DNA of 64,000 nt from Thermomucor indicae-seudaticae (GCA_000787465.1 JSYX01000063.1:1-64000), one strand, 5' to 3'. Shown: positions 42,560-55,016, counted from the first letter of the stretch. Notes: generated from the letters alone by a model not told the origin. Translations and numbers: made by a program.

Positions 42560-43552
42560 GGCACTGTACAAAAGACCCGTATCGTTACTTTGAGCGAAGA
42601 AGGAGGCACGGCGAGACAAATTGAGGAGAAAACCGGTGTACACCTTATAAACGATTTATCGAATTTTGAAGCAATTTAGAGAAGGAGATACCGTAGAAAT
42701 CCGTAAAAGACCCAGACGATCGTGTAAACGTACAGAAATATACACGCGGACGTTACTAAGTGAAACCAAAAAGAACAGACGCGCGACGTTAGCAGTGTTG
42801 ACCAACAGTCTGCCCGCAAAAGTTCACCCTGGCACTTTCCAGACAACTTTGCATAAAGCAGGCATTCACAGCCGTATCGCGAAAAGGAGACCATTCCTGA
42901 GCAACAGGTATACCAAGGGGCAAAAAGCGTTTGCGAAGCACACAAGAACTAGACAATAGCCGATTAGCGAAAGATAATCTGCACAGACGAATTCAGCTTC
43001 GAAATCGGCAAGGATTCAAGAAATGTCTGTGTCTGGTGTGAAGCCGACGAAGCCGACCGTCCGGACTGCCTGACACCGACTCTCAAAAGCGGTCGGTCCT
43101 CAGTAATGGTCTGGGGTGCCATTCCCACAGGAAGAAGTCAGAGCTGGTCATTATGGACGAAATAGGCGTAGTGGTGCTGATTTCGTGGATCAGGTGTATG
43201 ATGATTCACGATACCGCTTCTTGCAAACAGTAAGCAGTGCGATATTTGTGGAGAATGGCGCCCAGATCCAGAGGAGCAATATTGGAATTGAGCGAAGAGA
43301 ACTGCACCTTGTGGAGAAGATCGAATGGCTGGCGCAACACTGGATCTGAATCCCACTGAGAACGTGTGGAAAATGATGAAGGATACTCTGCAGAAAAGAA
43401 TCCATGAGATCAAAGCCTTCGACGACATTAAGAAATGTGTGCAGGGAATTCTGGAGCCTCTAGATGTAGAAAAACTTGACAAGTTCATAGACTCAATGCT
43501 AGATCGTATTAGAAAGGTTGTCAACAGTAAAGGTGGAAGTACCAGATGGTAA
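42560..43552 (+). pseudogene. Tc1/mariner-type transposase relic
   Basis: Successive broken frames read TRIVTLSEEGGTARQIEEKT (helix-turn-helix), KRPRRSCKRTEIYTRTLL, AGIHSRIAKRRPFLS, SGRSSVMVWGAIPTG (the VMVWG catalytic-core motif) and, near 43345-43550, LDLNPTENVWKMMKDTLQKR (the DLNPxENxW motif around the last catalytic Asp). Order and spacing fit Tc1-family DDE transposases, but several frameshifts and stops destroy the gene. Terminal repeats could not be placed with certainty. It may have supplied transposase for TA-flanked MITEs in the past, which is inference, since its own ends are not seen. Confidence 0.8.
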
Positions 43553-43798
43553 TTCTTCACAAATATGACATGACTCATGCGTCGAATATAGTCTTATTTT
43601 AGATCAATGGATAGCTTAGAAATTGGCGAACATGTATAGTGTGTTTTTATGCCTCCAGTTATGTACTTCATTAATGAAAATGGTCCACTGAAGTTCATGT
43701 ACTCTCGAAATTGGCATTAATCTTCGGACTTTTCTCATGCTTTTTTCGAGGGCACTGTACGTCACAGACCTTTCGTTCTATCGCTTTCTTCCCGCAGG

Positions 43799-46700
43799 AT
43801 GTCGAAAATGAACGTTGACAGTGAGAACACGATCGATGAGGGCTTGTACTCTCGTCAGCTGTAAGGCTTTTTCGCTTAATGATCTCTCCATACATACTTG
43901 GCACTAGACGTTAGTGCTAATTAAGTCGTGTGTACCCTTGAATACGTAGATATGTGCTGGGACACGAAGCCATGAAAAAGATGAGCGTTGCTCATGTTTT
44001 GGTGGTCGGTCTTAAAGGACTTGGCGTTGAAATCGGTACGATCCCGTCTTTGCGACCACGGATGTCAAATGCTGCGTGACTAATCTTCCGGCTTCGTGTC
44101 TTGTGCAGCCAAAAACGTGATCCTTGCTGGCGTGAAAAGTGTCACTTTATACGACAAAACACCTGCTTCCATTGCTGACTTGTCCGCTCAGGTATGTCAA
44201 TCCGAACTGCTGTGCATACTTGTCTTCTAAAGCCGAATCCGGCAGTTCTACATAAGAGAAGACGAAGTTGGACAAGAACGTGCCAAAATTTCGCAGCCGA
44301 GACTTGCCGAACTCAACCAATACGTCCCTGTCCATGTCTTGGAAGATGATTTGACTGAAGAGACACTGAAAAAGTTTAAGGTGGTGGTTATAACGGAAAT
44401 GCCCCTCAGCAAGCAGCTGGAGATCGCCGAGATCTGCCACGCAAACGGTATCCACTTTATTTCTACGGAAGTGAGGGGTTTATTCGGGTAGGTAAACTGT
44501 AGCCCCATTTTTGATTGATGGTTTCGCATTGACGGTGATGATGTAGCCGCATATTCAATGATTTCGGCAAGCAGTTTGAAGTGATAGATGCGACAGGAGA
44601 AGAGCCCCTTACTGGCATGGTTGCTGCTATTACTGCGGTAAGGACGTGCAAACCTGACTATGAATGTGGGATCTCGGGATAACTGATCAGCACCCAGGAC
44701 AAAGAAGGTGTTGTGACCTGTCTGGATGAGACGAGACACGGGCTTGAAGACGGTGACTATGTCACATTCACCGAGATCAAGGGCATGGAAAGCCTCAACA
44801 ACGCTGCTCCTCGCAAGATTAAAGTTCTTGGTACACAGTCAGGATTACTAAGTCACGTAACTTATTGATTAACATCGGTTACTCTAGGGCCTTACACTTT
44901 CAGCATCGGTGATACTACTGGTCTTGGAGAATATAAGAGTGGCGGCATCTTTACCCAGGTCAAATTACCGAAATACGTCGACTTTGTAAGTTCTGTCGAG
45001 TCTTCCGTTTGTTGTGGAGGACACCTTAACTTATAGCTTTACAGAAATCGTTCAAAGAGTCGTTGGCGGAACCGGAGATATTAATATCTGATTTTGCAAA
45101 GTTCGATCGACCAGTGCAACTCCATCTTGGCTTCCAGGCACTCCATAAATTTGTAGAAAAGCATCTGAGATTCCCCAAGCCGCGTAATGAACAGGACGCG
45201 GTGGAAGTATTGGAAATCACAAAGTCGCTCTTAGACACTGTGACAGAAAAGCCAGATATCGACGGAAAAGTTATCAAAGAACTTGCATACCAGTCATCCG
45301 GTGAAATCTCACCAATGGTTGCTGTTTTTGGTGGTCTGGCTGCACAAGAAGTTTTGAAGGTATGCGCTCATTCCTGAAACCTTTTTGACCTTAGACGGAC
45401 AATTTTGACAATGAGTGGGTGATATCTAGGCTGTTAGCGGCAAATTCAACCCGATTCACCAGTACATGTACTTCGACGCTCTTGAAGCTTTGCCAACTAG
45501 CGTAGAGTTGTCTGAGGAACAATGTGCACCTGTAAGTAAAGGGTGTGATGAAATTAACGTAGCCTGACCTTTACCGCGCTATGTAGATCGGATCACGTTA
45601 TGATGGTCAAATAGCTGTCTTTGGCCGAGCGTTCCAGGAGAAGCTCGCAAACACAAAGCAATTTTTGGTTGGTGCTGGTGCAATCGGTTGTGAAATGCTG
45701 AAGAACTGGGCCATGATGGGCGTTGGTTCAGGTCCCAAAGGCAGGCTTATCATAACGGATATGGATACAATTGAAAAGAGCAATCTGAACAGACAATTCC
45801 TTTTCAGACCTTCAGATGTTGGGGTAGGAAGAAGATGTAGATCGTCCACCACTACGAATCTCAATTTGGTCTTTCTTTAATAGCAACTGAAATCCGAAAC
45901 TGCAGCAAAGGCCGTGGTTCAAATGAATCCCGAACTAAATGGAAAGATCACCGCCCATCAAGAACGAGTCGGCCCCGATACCGAACGTTAGTAACAAGTT
46001 CGATGGAGTACTGATGAAAAACTGATTAATTTCTATTATTAGACATCTACAATGACGACTTCTTTGAATCACTGGACGGTGTCACGAATGCTTTGGATAA
46101 CGTTGAAGCTCGTAAGTTGACAGTGCCTTTCTTCGTTTTGCAAGCTGACAACACCTGCCGGCACAGGTAAATACGTCGACAGACGATGCGTTTATTATCA
46201 CAAACCCCTCTTAGAGTCCGGCACTCTTGGAACCAAAGGCAACACACAGGTAAGCGTGTCCATGCAAAAGAGACCATGGAAAATTGACTGATGAATGTTT
46301 CTTCGAGGTCGTAATACCATTCTTGACTGAATCGTATTCATCATCGCAAGATCCTCCTGAAAAAGCTATCCCTATCTGTACGCTCAAGAACTTCCCCAAC
46401 GCGATCGAGCACACAATTCAGGCAAGTAGATTCTGTAACATGCATGTTCTACAGCTGTCTTACTCTGTCATGTTCCTATAGTGGGCACGAGATCTTTTCG
46501 AAGGCTACTTTAAGCAGCCGGCAGACAACGTTAACCTCTACTTGACGCAACCAAACTTTGTAGAGACCGCTCTAAAGCAAGGTGGAAACCAGAAAGAAAC
46601 ACTCGAAACGGTATACAACTTCTTGGTAGCCGACAAGCCAATTTCATTCTCCCAGTGCGTCGCATGGGCACGGTTGAAGTTTGAGGAACTCTACAACAAC

Positions 46701-48048
46701 AACATCCAACAGTTACTATTCAATTTCCCCAAGGATTCCGTGAGTACAGCTGAATTGCACAGATAATCAACATCGACTGACGTAAATTCAGGTTACATCG
46801 TCTGGTCAACCTTTCTGGTCGGGCCCCAAGCGTGCGCCAGAGCCTATTGTCTTTGATCCAAACGATGTGAGTCACATCTCGCATGATTCTTGGGAAAGAC
46901 TCTGATATTAACGATATTTATTCATGCAGCCTATTCACATGGACTTCATTGTCTATGCTGCTAACTTACATGCATTCAACTATGGTTTGAAGGGAGAAAC
47001 CGATCGGGACTATTTCCGTCGTGAGCTAGAGAATGTTATCGTCCCTGAGTTCAAGCCCAAAGAAGGCGTTAAGATTCAGGTGCAGGAGAATGAGACTGTT
47101 GAACAAGACACCAGCGGAGGTATGAGTGGTGCTATATACCAGTCAATTGCTGTTTTTTTCTAATCTTCCTTGAACAGATTCTTTGGATAGCATCATTGAA
47201 CAATTACCTCCTCCATCAAGCTTGGCTGGTTTCCGTTTGACGCCTGCCGAATTTGAGAAAGACGATGACACTAACTTCCATATCGATTTTATCACGGCCG
47301 CCTCGAATCTGCGTGCTATTAACTACGGTATTACTCCTGCCGACCGCCATAAGACCAAGTTTATCGCAGGCAAGATTATACCAGCTATTGCTACTACTAC
47401 GGCACTGGTCACTGGTCTGGTCTGCTTGGAATTGTACAAGGTGAAGATCAATGCGCTTGCCTTCGATTCAGCTGTTAGTCAACTAAATGCATATGAATAT
47501 TAGATCGTTGATGGCAAGAAAAAGCTTGAGGACTACAAGAACGGCTTCGTAAACTTGGCGCTACCCTTCTTTGGATTCTCGGAACCTATTGGTGCTCCAA
47601 AGCTTGAATACAATGGCAAGCAATTCAGTCTATGGGACCGCTTTGACATAGAAGGCGACATTACTCTGCAGGAATTCATTGATTACTTCCAGAAAGAACA
47701 TAATTTGGAAGTAACAATGGTATCTTCTGGTGTTTCTATGCTTTATTCGTTCTTTATGCCAAAGAAGAAGGCAGAAGAACGCCTAAACATGAAGTAAGAA
47801 ATTGTTCTCAACGAAGCCTGGATTGCTTTCCTTGCTAACTGACGAAAATAGACTATCAAAACTGGTCGAGACCATTTCAAAGAAACCCATACCAGCACAC
47901 GTGAAAGCTCTTATCTTTGAAATTTGCGTCAATGATGCAGAAGGCGAAGACGTAGAGGTACATATACTGGTTATTGGAGAGAAACCTCAGCGAGATCTGA
48001 CACGGGGTTCCCATAGGTTCCTTATGTGAAGCTGAAATTTCGGAATTA
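43799..48048 (+). CDS. UBA1: Ubiquitin-activating enzyme E1
   Basis: About 21 short exons from ATG 43799 ([20 protein letters not shown]) to TAG 48046-48048, about 1000 residues. It adenylates ubiquitin with ATP and passes it via a thioester to E2 enzymes, heading the cytosolic and nuclear ubiquitin pathway. The inactive first adenylation half starts [13 protein letters not shown]. The active half has [20 protein letters not shown] and [20 protein letters not shown] (nucleotide and ubiquitin contacts), then [17 protein letters not shown]. The catalytic-cysteine segment is [11 protein letters not shown]; the C-terminal ubiquitin-fold domain recruits E2 ([20 protein letters not shown]). All core motifs are intact. 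Introns are 45-80 nt, mostly phase 0. The gene ends 91 bp before eIF2-beta, on the same strand. Confidence 0.97.
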
Positions 48049-48139
48049 GAAATCCAAAGTGACGCAGCTACTTGACAGTATTTTTTTGCCAAAAAATAAA
48101 GTCCTAGTCTCTTGAGACAGACATAAACCGTTAAGCATA

Positions 48140-49459
48140 ATGTCGGATAAAGAGAACGAGCCTGTACCTGATCAGGTCGAAGAGGAAGAGGTATAATAGC
48201 ATACTGAATTGTTTTCTGTTATCGTTGTGGAACAATGTTTCTGATTATGCTACATTAAAGTACGACTTTTCAAAACTCAAAAAGAAGAAAAAGTCAAAGA
48301 AAAAGGTCGAATTTGACACCGAAGGCGATGCCGCCGAAAGCAAAGAGACTCCTGAGACTAATGAAGAAGGTGTGTGAGTTTTGATGTGCAATAACCTGTA
48401 GTACGTATATAGTAATACTTTAATTGCAGCCAACAACGAGGATGCCGAAGCTGATCCAGATGCAATGTTTGCCGATTTAAAGAAAAAGAAAAAGAAGAAA
48501 TCCAAGAGTGTCGATGTTCGTAAGCAGTTCTTGGCAATAGCAGCTTGTTGCTTAACATGTTGGCAATTTTAGGAATCGGGTGAAACCGAAGCACCTCCGG
48601 CAGAAGGTGATGAAGATCTCGACTTTGGAGCATTAAAGAAGAAGAAAAAGAAAAAGAAAAACATGGCAGAGTTTGAAGCAGAGCTTGCAGAACAGGAGGC
48701 CGAAGCTGGCGGTGAAGGCGCTGTCGAGGAGGACAAAGCCAAAAGCGTCAATGAAGAAGCATGGCTCAAGAGCGATCGGGATTACACTTATGAGGAAGTA
48801 AGTTATTCAGCTATTCTGGGCTTCTCTTTTCGAAAACAGCATTACTAAACGAAAAAACAAACTTGGCACATTGTAGCTTCTTGGTCGCGTGTTCAACATT
48901 TTGCGACAAAACAACCCTGAGCTGGCTGGCGAAAAGAGACGGTACACTATTGTGCCACCCTCAATTCATCGTGAAGGAAACCGGAAAACTGTGTTTGCCA
49001 ATGTTGCTGATATCTGCAAACGGTAAGGACATTGATGTGTGACTCCGGGATAGGGAAGGGTTTACTGACATGCTCCCGCGTGTAGTCTGCATCGACAACC
49101 TGACCACGTTATTCAGTTTCTGTTTGCCGAATTGGGTACGAATGGTTCTGTGGACGGTTCCCAACGTTTAGTGATCAAGGGCCGATTCCAGCAGAAACAG
49201 ATTGAAAACGTGTTGCGTCGTTATATTGGTAAGCCGCCAAAAATAGCAAAAATGGAGGCAAACATAGTCTAAATATTGATGTTCTATAGTTGAATACGTC
49301 ACCTGCAAAACCTGTAAATCACCAGACACGATTTTGACAAAGGACAATCGGTTATACTTTGTGCAGTGTGAATCTTGTGGATCCACTCGCTCTGTATCGG
49401 CCATCAAGACCGGTTTCAAGGCTCAGACAAAGGAGGACAGACGAGCATTGAGAGCATAA
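48140..49459 (+). CDS. Translation initiation factor eIF2 subunit beta
   Basis: Seven exons from ATG 48140 ([17 protein letters not shown]) to TAA 49457-49459. The N-terminal half carries three lysine blocks ([26 protein letters not shown]), each encoded near an exon edge. These are the K-boxes that bind eIF5 and eIF2B. The C-terminal half is the conserved core: [28 protein letters not shown], [19 protein letters not shown], and a C4 zinc ribbon (CKTCKSP and [10 protein letters not shown]). eIF2 delivers initiator tRNA to the ribosome. The order acidic/K-box N-terminus then core then zinc ribbon is as expected and nothing is missing. Confidence 0.96.
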
Positions 49460-50972
49460 TTCCCCATTCCACGAATAAAAAAAATCCAAAGAAATTCCTA
49501 AAATCCCTTTCTGTGGCATTGACTGTTGAAAGAAAGCTTTATTAGTTAACAAAGCATCACGAATGAAGTTTTGAAAGTGTCTGCTCAAACAGAATTACTG
49601 GTCTTTGGACAACTTTGCGTCCTCCTTAGTAGTATTTGCTCAATGGTTTTACGGTGAGTTCGATTGGCTGCGTTATAGATTACCGCTAAGAGGGTGGTTG
49701 CTTGCCGTGTATGTCTATTCTCCATCAATGAACGGAAACATCATGCAAAAGGCAATGGCAATGTGTTTTTTACGCTTTGTCTTTGACTTTGACCCTAATA
49801 AGTTGCTCGACGTTTCGCATGATATGAAGAATCACATATTGATTCATCCATTAGCCTGCATGGCCTCTGCGTCAACCCCTCTCAGCCTAAGTGCACCCTG
49901 CTTTTATGTACAGCAAGTATTCTGTTGCTGGTAAATCAAAGCACTGTTGTCAACTTCTTCTCCCCAATGTATGGTTGGGTCAGGTTCGCCTCTATTGCTA
50001 CGGGCAACTTCTTTTCTGTCTCTCTTGGGGAGAGAATGATAAAGAAATACACAGATTCGACTTATGGTATTTGCGAGAACGTTTATGGGCAATTTGTTAG
50101 CAAATGGGCATCCCTAACAAGGGGATATATACACTACACAAGGCAACTGCCACGCTTTGACACATTTCATAAAAAAATACGTGCGTTAACTCTTCCGATA
50201 ACAGAAAAGATCCACTACGAGAGCATTCTGGCCCTTTACCGTTATACTACTTTTATTGCGGTGCGGGAAAAAGCGACATGGAAATCTAAAATTCAAGTCT
50301 GCTCTGGGAAGGATGAGAGCTGAAAGTCTTGTGATAGGATTACCCGATAGAGATGGGAAAGCAAATCCGTGGCGCCGGAGAATTAACCCTGTTTGCGCTT
50401 TGTGGGTGAAAGTAGAGTCTTGGTTGCAAATCTGCAAGTTGTGCAGTCCTTTAAAACTTATATGGTGTCTCTAAGCCCTAGAGTTCCTCGATATCGCAAG
50501 TTTCCAGCACTTTTGCTAACGACCATTTCTCATTTTCTCTCAAATTTCCGCTGGTGCGGGATTTACCCCGTCCCCCTGCCAAATTTTCATCATCGCTAGA
50601 ATTTCTGCTCACTGCGAAAAACGAAGGTCAACGCCACACAACCTATATCAAAATACCACCTCAACCGACATCATTGCTCGCGCCTCTTACTGCCTCAGAC
50701 GCTGGAGCCACGAGTAAGCCATTCGGCTATTATTGTTTTTTCATACTCTTAATTCTTTTTTTGCTTATCAGAGATAAGCGAGCCCATTGATTCTTCGATG
50801 TGTTTTTTGAATATAAGCATCTGTACACTTCTTCATAACTGCACCGTTTCCTGAATTCCTTCTTCCAATATTTGTTACAGAGAGAAATATTTTGTATTCA
50901 TCCACTGCAGAGTAAGCTTTTATTAACGCGGGCGTTTCATCCGAAAAAGCCATCTTTTTAGGTATAGGTTGT
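49460..50972. other. 1.5-kb gap, no gene supported
   Basis: Several open frames of 80-130 codons occur on the plus strand (49605-49934, 49925-50323, 50256-50474), overlapping in different frames without motifs or splice logic. The stretch could contain a decayed gene, but nothing is identified. Confidence 0.4.
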
Positions 50973-52560
50973 ATGCGACCCGCTCCACGTAACCGTAAAC
51001 GAGTCAACGTCAAACAGCGGCTGGCTCACGTTGAGGCGACGATTCTGTTGCCCGACGAACAGGTTTGAATGTCGACCCTTTTGTTCCTGATGTAGAACGT
51101 GACTAGTTGAGGTAATGAATCCAGCGATTTCTGTTCGCTGCTTTTGTCCTGCGGAAAAAAAGACGGAACCACGTCCAGGCCTTTACCAATATTAGAATGG
51201 AAGTTAAAACAATATGCTTTATCCCCACCTACCCTTCGGTCAACATACGACCGTCCTCCCTAAGGAGGGGTCGATGGTAGGCTTCAAATATTCACAGACA
51301 AAGCTATGGACAGTAAGCGGTGTGTGACGCACAGACCTTGAATCTTACACTGGTGATTCGCGTCCAGCGTGCCAAGCTATTTGCAGCTCCATGAGAACGA
51401 CGTGGGCAACTGATCCGTATCCATCTTTCAACCTTTTAGTAACTACCTACCATCAGCATTATACACATGTCTAGTCTTCCCGATTATTAAAGATGCAGAC
51501 ACATCATTGAATATCTTCCATTTACAAGCTGTAAGAACTGTTTTTCGCGGCATGACTTTACGCGGAACATGCAGTGGTTGAGGTAAGCAGAAAGTTTGAT
51601 GCATGTGGCAAAGAAATCGCTGTTTGGTGTTCTAGTTTCTGTGACCACGTTTCCGGTTTACCCAACCTATCACTCCGTAGCATCTTCGTAATAAACCATG
51701 GAAGTGACCCCGAGAAAAAGTAAGTACTGTCGACTCTACCGTCTAATGATGTGGCTATCGAATTCGAAAGTGTCTAAAAAGCATTGAGCGTGGGAGAAAT
51801 TTGGTCACATCCGTTTAACTGATAGATGCAAACTATTTGTTCATCAGAAAGAGGCAAGCGGTCTGGATAACTTTCATTTTTTCCCGTTCAGGTAAGTGTG
51901 CGAAAACAAGGAGATGAAAAATCGACGAAAGGTGAAATTTCGTTAGCTTGTTATCCACAGAACGCTACAAAAGCATGTCGATTTATCTTTTGAATGTGAC
52001 ATGTTACAGTCTAACGGTCCCTGATCAATGGCACCTGGATATGCATCACGTTGTTTTGCACTATTACCCTTGTATATATGCACTATGCTGTAGTGAACAA
52101 CTTCCCGCTGGTCACCCAGGCTCTTCGGCGCAGACAGTTCGGCTTATATTTCAACAAACAATTGGCCATATCTTTCGTCCGAATTCTATTTGAAGAAGCT
52201 CATTGGTTAGAGCTTCGGTTGCTCGAGAGCACTGCTGATGCCAAGGTGCGTGTGTCGGTATTCGAATTAGAGCGAACTTCCTTTCCACAGTTGTCATTCC
52301 TTTGCAACATGATGCCTCTAATGCCGTACCGTTTTCTAAGTGCACCTTCGACTCAGCATACTGCTTCGCCTGTTCTTCTTGCCGAAGTAATATTGGAGTT
52401 TACGAAACAGATGTTGCGTCCAAAGGTTTTACTGCCGATGCTGGCTGTCATTGTATTGGTTTTCGATCTTGACGATGCGTTTGACCTGGAGGACGATTTA
52501 CCAGCCGAAGAGAACGGAGACGTAGCGGAAGAAGGAAACCAAGACGAAGACACGAATTAG
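50973..52560 (+). CDS. Unidentified multi-exon gene
   Basis: Exon-like blocks with matching splice signals suggest one gene. Exon 1 is 50973-51062 (MRPAPRNRKRVNVKQR...LLPDEQ|GT). A second starts at 51125 (RFLFAAFVLRKKRRNHVQAF). Another, about 51490-51590, contains CKNCFSRHDFTRNMQW. It is followed by FCDHVSGLPNLSLRSIFVIN, ending at a GTAAGT near 51720, then by KLFVHQKEASGLDNFHFFPF, also ending at GTAAGT. The last exon starts near 52096 and runs NNFPLVTQALRRRQFGLYFN... to an acidic tail (DDAFDLEDDLPAEENGD) and a TAG at 52558. Some middle exons are not resolved. I do not recognise a family; the CxxC may bind zinc and the tail is acidic. The gene could be partly decayed. Confidence 0.45.
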
Positions 52561-52810
52561 TCGGCACAACTTACTTAGAAGTAGCTAATTTGGGATATCT
52601 GCCAGTACCACGGGTCAATTTCCTGACACGCCATGCACCGTGGCAAGCTTTTAACACATTATTTTACCGAATCGCACCGTACATACAGCAAATTCCTGAT
52701 TTTCGTTGCTTAAACTAGAGGTTAGATCAGTTACGTTTTCCATGAGGAATGACTATATTATGTATTCGGGTGAAATCAATTATACAGGTTTTGTCTATTT
52801 CGAGTGAAAT

Positions 52811-53632
52811 CTAAGAGGTATGCTTGGGGAGTTTATCAGCTGGGACAAGGTCATGCTTGATCAAGTAATCCAGCACAACCCGGACACCTTCTTCCACAGA
52901 CACTTCATGAGTCTTGACGTGGATATCAGGCTTCTCGGGTGCTTCATAGGGTGCCGAGATGCCAGTGAATTCCTTGATTTCACCTGCCTTGGCTTTCTTG
53001 TACAAGCCTTTTGGATCGCGCTGCTCAACAACTTCAAGTGGAGCATCAGCGAAAACCTAAGTTGTTGATATGTCCACTTAAACCAAAGTCCTAAGCAAAG
53101 GAAACCATAACACTTGCAAATACATACTTCAATGAACGGGATACCAGCCGCTTCATGAAGAGCACGAGCAGAAGCACGGTCCTCGCGGTAAGGGCTGATG
53201 AATGACGTGATAGCAATAACGGCAGCATCAGCAAATAGTTTGGCAACCTAAACATTCCTGATGTCAGACAGATCCGTGGGCTTGTAATTTCAGGGTTTCA
53301 CGTTACCTCTGAAATTCGACGAATATTTTCCTTTCGATCTTCAGGGCCAAAACCGAGGTTCTTGTTCAGGCCAAAACGGATATTATCACCATCAAGTCGG
53401 TAAGCAGAAATTCCAGCATGTAAAAGAGTCTGTTCGAGTGCAGTGGCCAGAGTCGACTTGCCAGAAGCAGACAGGCCAGTGAACCAAATAGTGAAACCCT
53501 TAAAAAACGAAGTTGAGTTGAAGGCTTCCTTTTAGGCACAGGAACAGCTGAATAAATTACTTTTTGACCCAAAAGAGTCTGGCGTTCCTTCGTTGAAACG
53601 GCACCCTCGTGCCATGTAATGTTGGTTGCCAT
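52811..53632 (-). CDS. Adenylylsulfate (APS) kinase
   Basis: Four exons, 53632-53561, 53498-53307, 53247-53128 and 53056-52811, give 209 residues, the normal size. It phosphorylates APS with ATP to PAPS, the activated sulfate of fungal sulfate assimilation (yeast MET14). Motifs: P-loop [60 protein letters not shown] and [20 protein letters not shown], all typical of the family. The P-loop directly follows the first intron, so the 24-residue N-terminus ([20 protein letters not shown]) is exon 1. A plus-strand reading of this area is meaningless. Confidence 0.96.
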
Positions 53633-54081
53633 TGTGAATCGTCGTAAACTGGAAGAGCAGTAACTCGTCCTTTTTTTCTGCAATTTTAAGTTGGCGGAGA
53701 TGGAGAAACCATACTTCCCCCATTGGCCAGTTATTGCGCAATCTTTCCGCTGGCTGTTCGGACTCGGCTCTTTGTCTCCGGTCCGACCGGACATGTATCC
53801 AGGAAAATAGTTTTGACTCCTAGTGAAGCATTTCATAGTATAACAAAGACGACCATTTGGCGAAGTCGCGATAGTACAGTAACATCGCTTAATGCACCTT
53901 CTTGATAAATGATACAGTGTGAGATATCAAATGAAAGAAAAACAATATAAAAGAAACCGCAGTCGGTGAGACTGAATATAGGTTGCTTGCTCGAGACGTC
54001 GTCTCGAGTCTTTATATAACGTTCCTAAGGAATTCCTTATAGTGAGCGCTCTTCCTCTGTGCTGACTGATTCAGGTGCTTA
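53633..54081. other. Upstream region of APS kinase
   Basis: No gene; contains the inverted repeat at 53990. CACGTG-type sites for sulfur regulators were not seen. Confidence 0.4.
53990..54008. repeat. Perfect short inverted repeat
   Basis: CTCGAGACG and its exact reverse complement CGTCTCGAG separated by one T. It lies about 360 bp upstream of the APS kinase start. It could be a dimeric protein-binding site or a small hairpin; no family is known to me. Confidence 0.6.
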
Positions 54082-54187
54082 CAATCGAACCCCGTTAATT
54101 TCAATTCGGTTAAATTCAATTAGAATACTCGTTTATTTCAAGGAATTTCGAGGAACCGAGAGCTTGAAATGGACGGCTGGTCGGCTG
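54082..54187. mobile_element. Degenerate MITE, family C (106 bp)
   Basis: Begins CAATCGAACCCCGTTAATTT after a TA and contains CTCGTTTATTTCAAG, as in the element at 41803-41985. The right end (GCTTGAAATGGACGG...GGCTG, then TA) is poorly preserved. A single end of the same family (ACCCCCGCTAATTTCAACC) also occurs near 55248-55266. Confidence 0.7.
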
Positions 54188-54631
54188 TAGGTACAAATCG
54201 CTGGTTGTTCAAAGCAAAGTTTATGTCTGTCACCATACCTAATATCTAGGGCTCAGACATAGGTAAAGTTGAAGCAGGAGAAACAATAGAACGGCTGCCA
54301 GTTGAGTAGAGGGTGCACAAGCAGCTCATCCAGAGCTGGAGGTTGAATAAGAACCTTAACGATAAAGCATTGCCTCTGATTTTAATTATGACTTTGACCG
54401 GAAAAATGAAATGATTGAGGATATGAAAAACTTTTTAATTTGATTTACAGTTTCAAAGATTTCCCACACATGGCATGAAATAAAGCGGGGCTTGCATTTA
54501 GAAATTTGACACATTTTATCAGGAAAATGTCACGTCCAGACAATAACTCTCATTGAAGGGATGTTATCGATTAATCACGTTGTTCGGGGACCACCTTATC
54601 TGATATCTGTGAGCACACTCGTGTTAGTCAC

Positions 54632-55016
54632 ACTACGGGAAAAGCTGGTTATATTTTTCCCTGAATTTCACTGGTTTTCCCTAAAATTCATGTTTTCAGG
54701 GAAAAGTGGGTTATAGTGTTGCCTCCAGTGCAAGTCACCTCTACCTCTCCCAGAAATTCCCTAATTCCATTCATGGTTGGCTTTCCTGCCAGTATCACAT
54801 ACAGTACGCTCAAGAGCTCTATATACGCTGTGAGAGCAAAATTTGTCGTGATAAAAGAGTCAACCCTATTTCAGTGAAAACCAGGGATTTGTCCCTACCC
54901 CAGAAAATAGTGAAAAGTAGCACAGAAAGCAGAAGTCTTACCTACTTCTCCCTGAAGACAATTTTAGGGAAAACCAATGAAATTCAGGGAAAAATAGAAT
55001 CAGCTTTCCCCGTAGT
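54632..55016. mobile_element. MITE, family D (385 bp, 57-bp inverted repeats)
   Basis: The left end ACTACGGGAAAAGCTGGTTA, continuing for about 57 bases, is repeated inverted at the right end with few mismatches (read inward ACTACGGGGAAAGCTGATTC). The arms contain CCCTGAATTTCACTGG and TTTCCCTAAAATT. The middle is unique and non-coding. No clear target duplication. This terminal sequence is unrelated to families A-C. Confidence 0.82.

Larger units (their letters stand above)
39241..43798. other. Gene-free transposon island
   Basis: About 4.6 kb between RNase Z and ubiquitin E1 with no host gene. It holds three inverted-repeat elements and a Tc1/mariner relic, listed separately. The remaining stretches (39241-39719, 39885-40373, 41098-41800, 41988-42559, 43553-43798) show no recognisable gene; some may be older, eroded transposon sequence. 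Confidence 0.6.
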
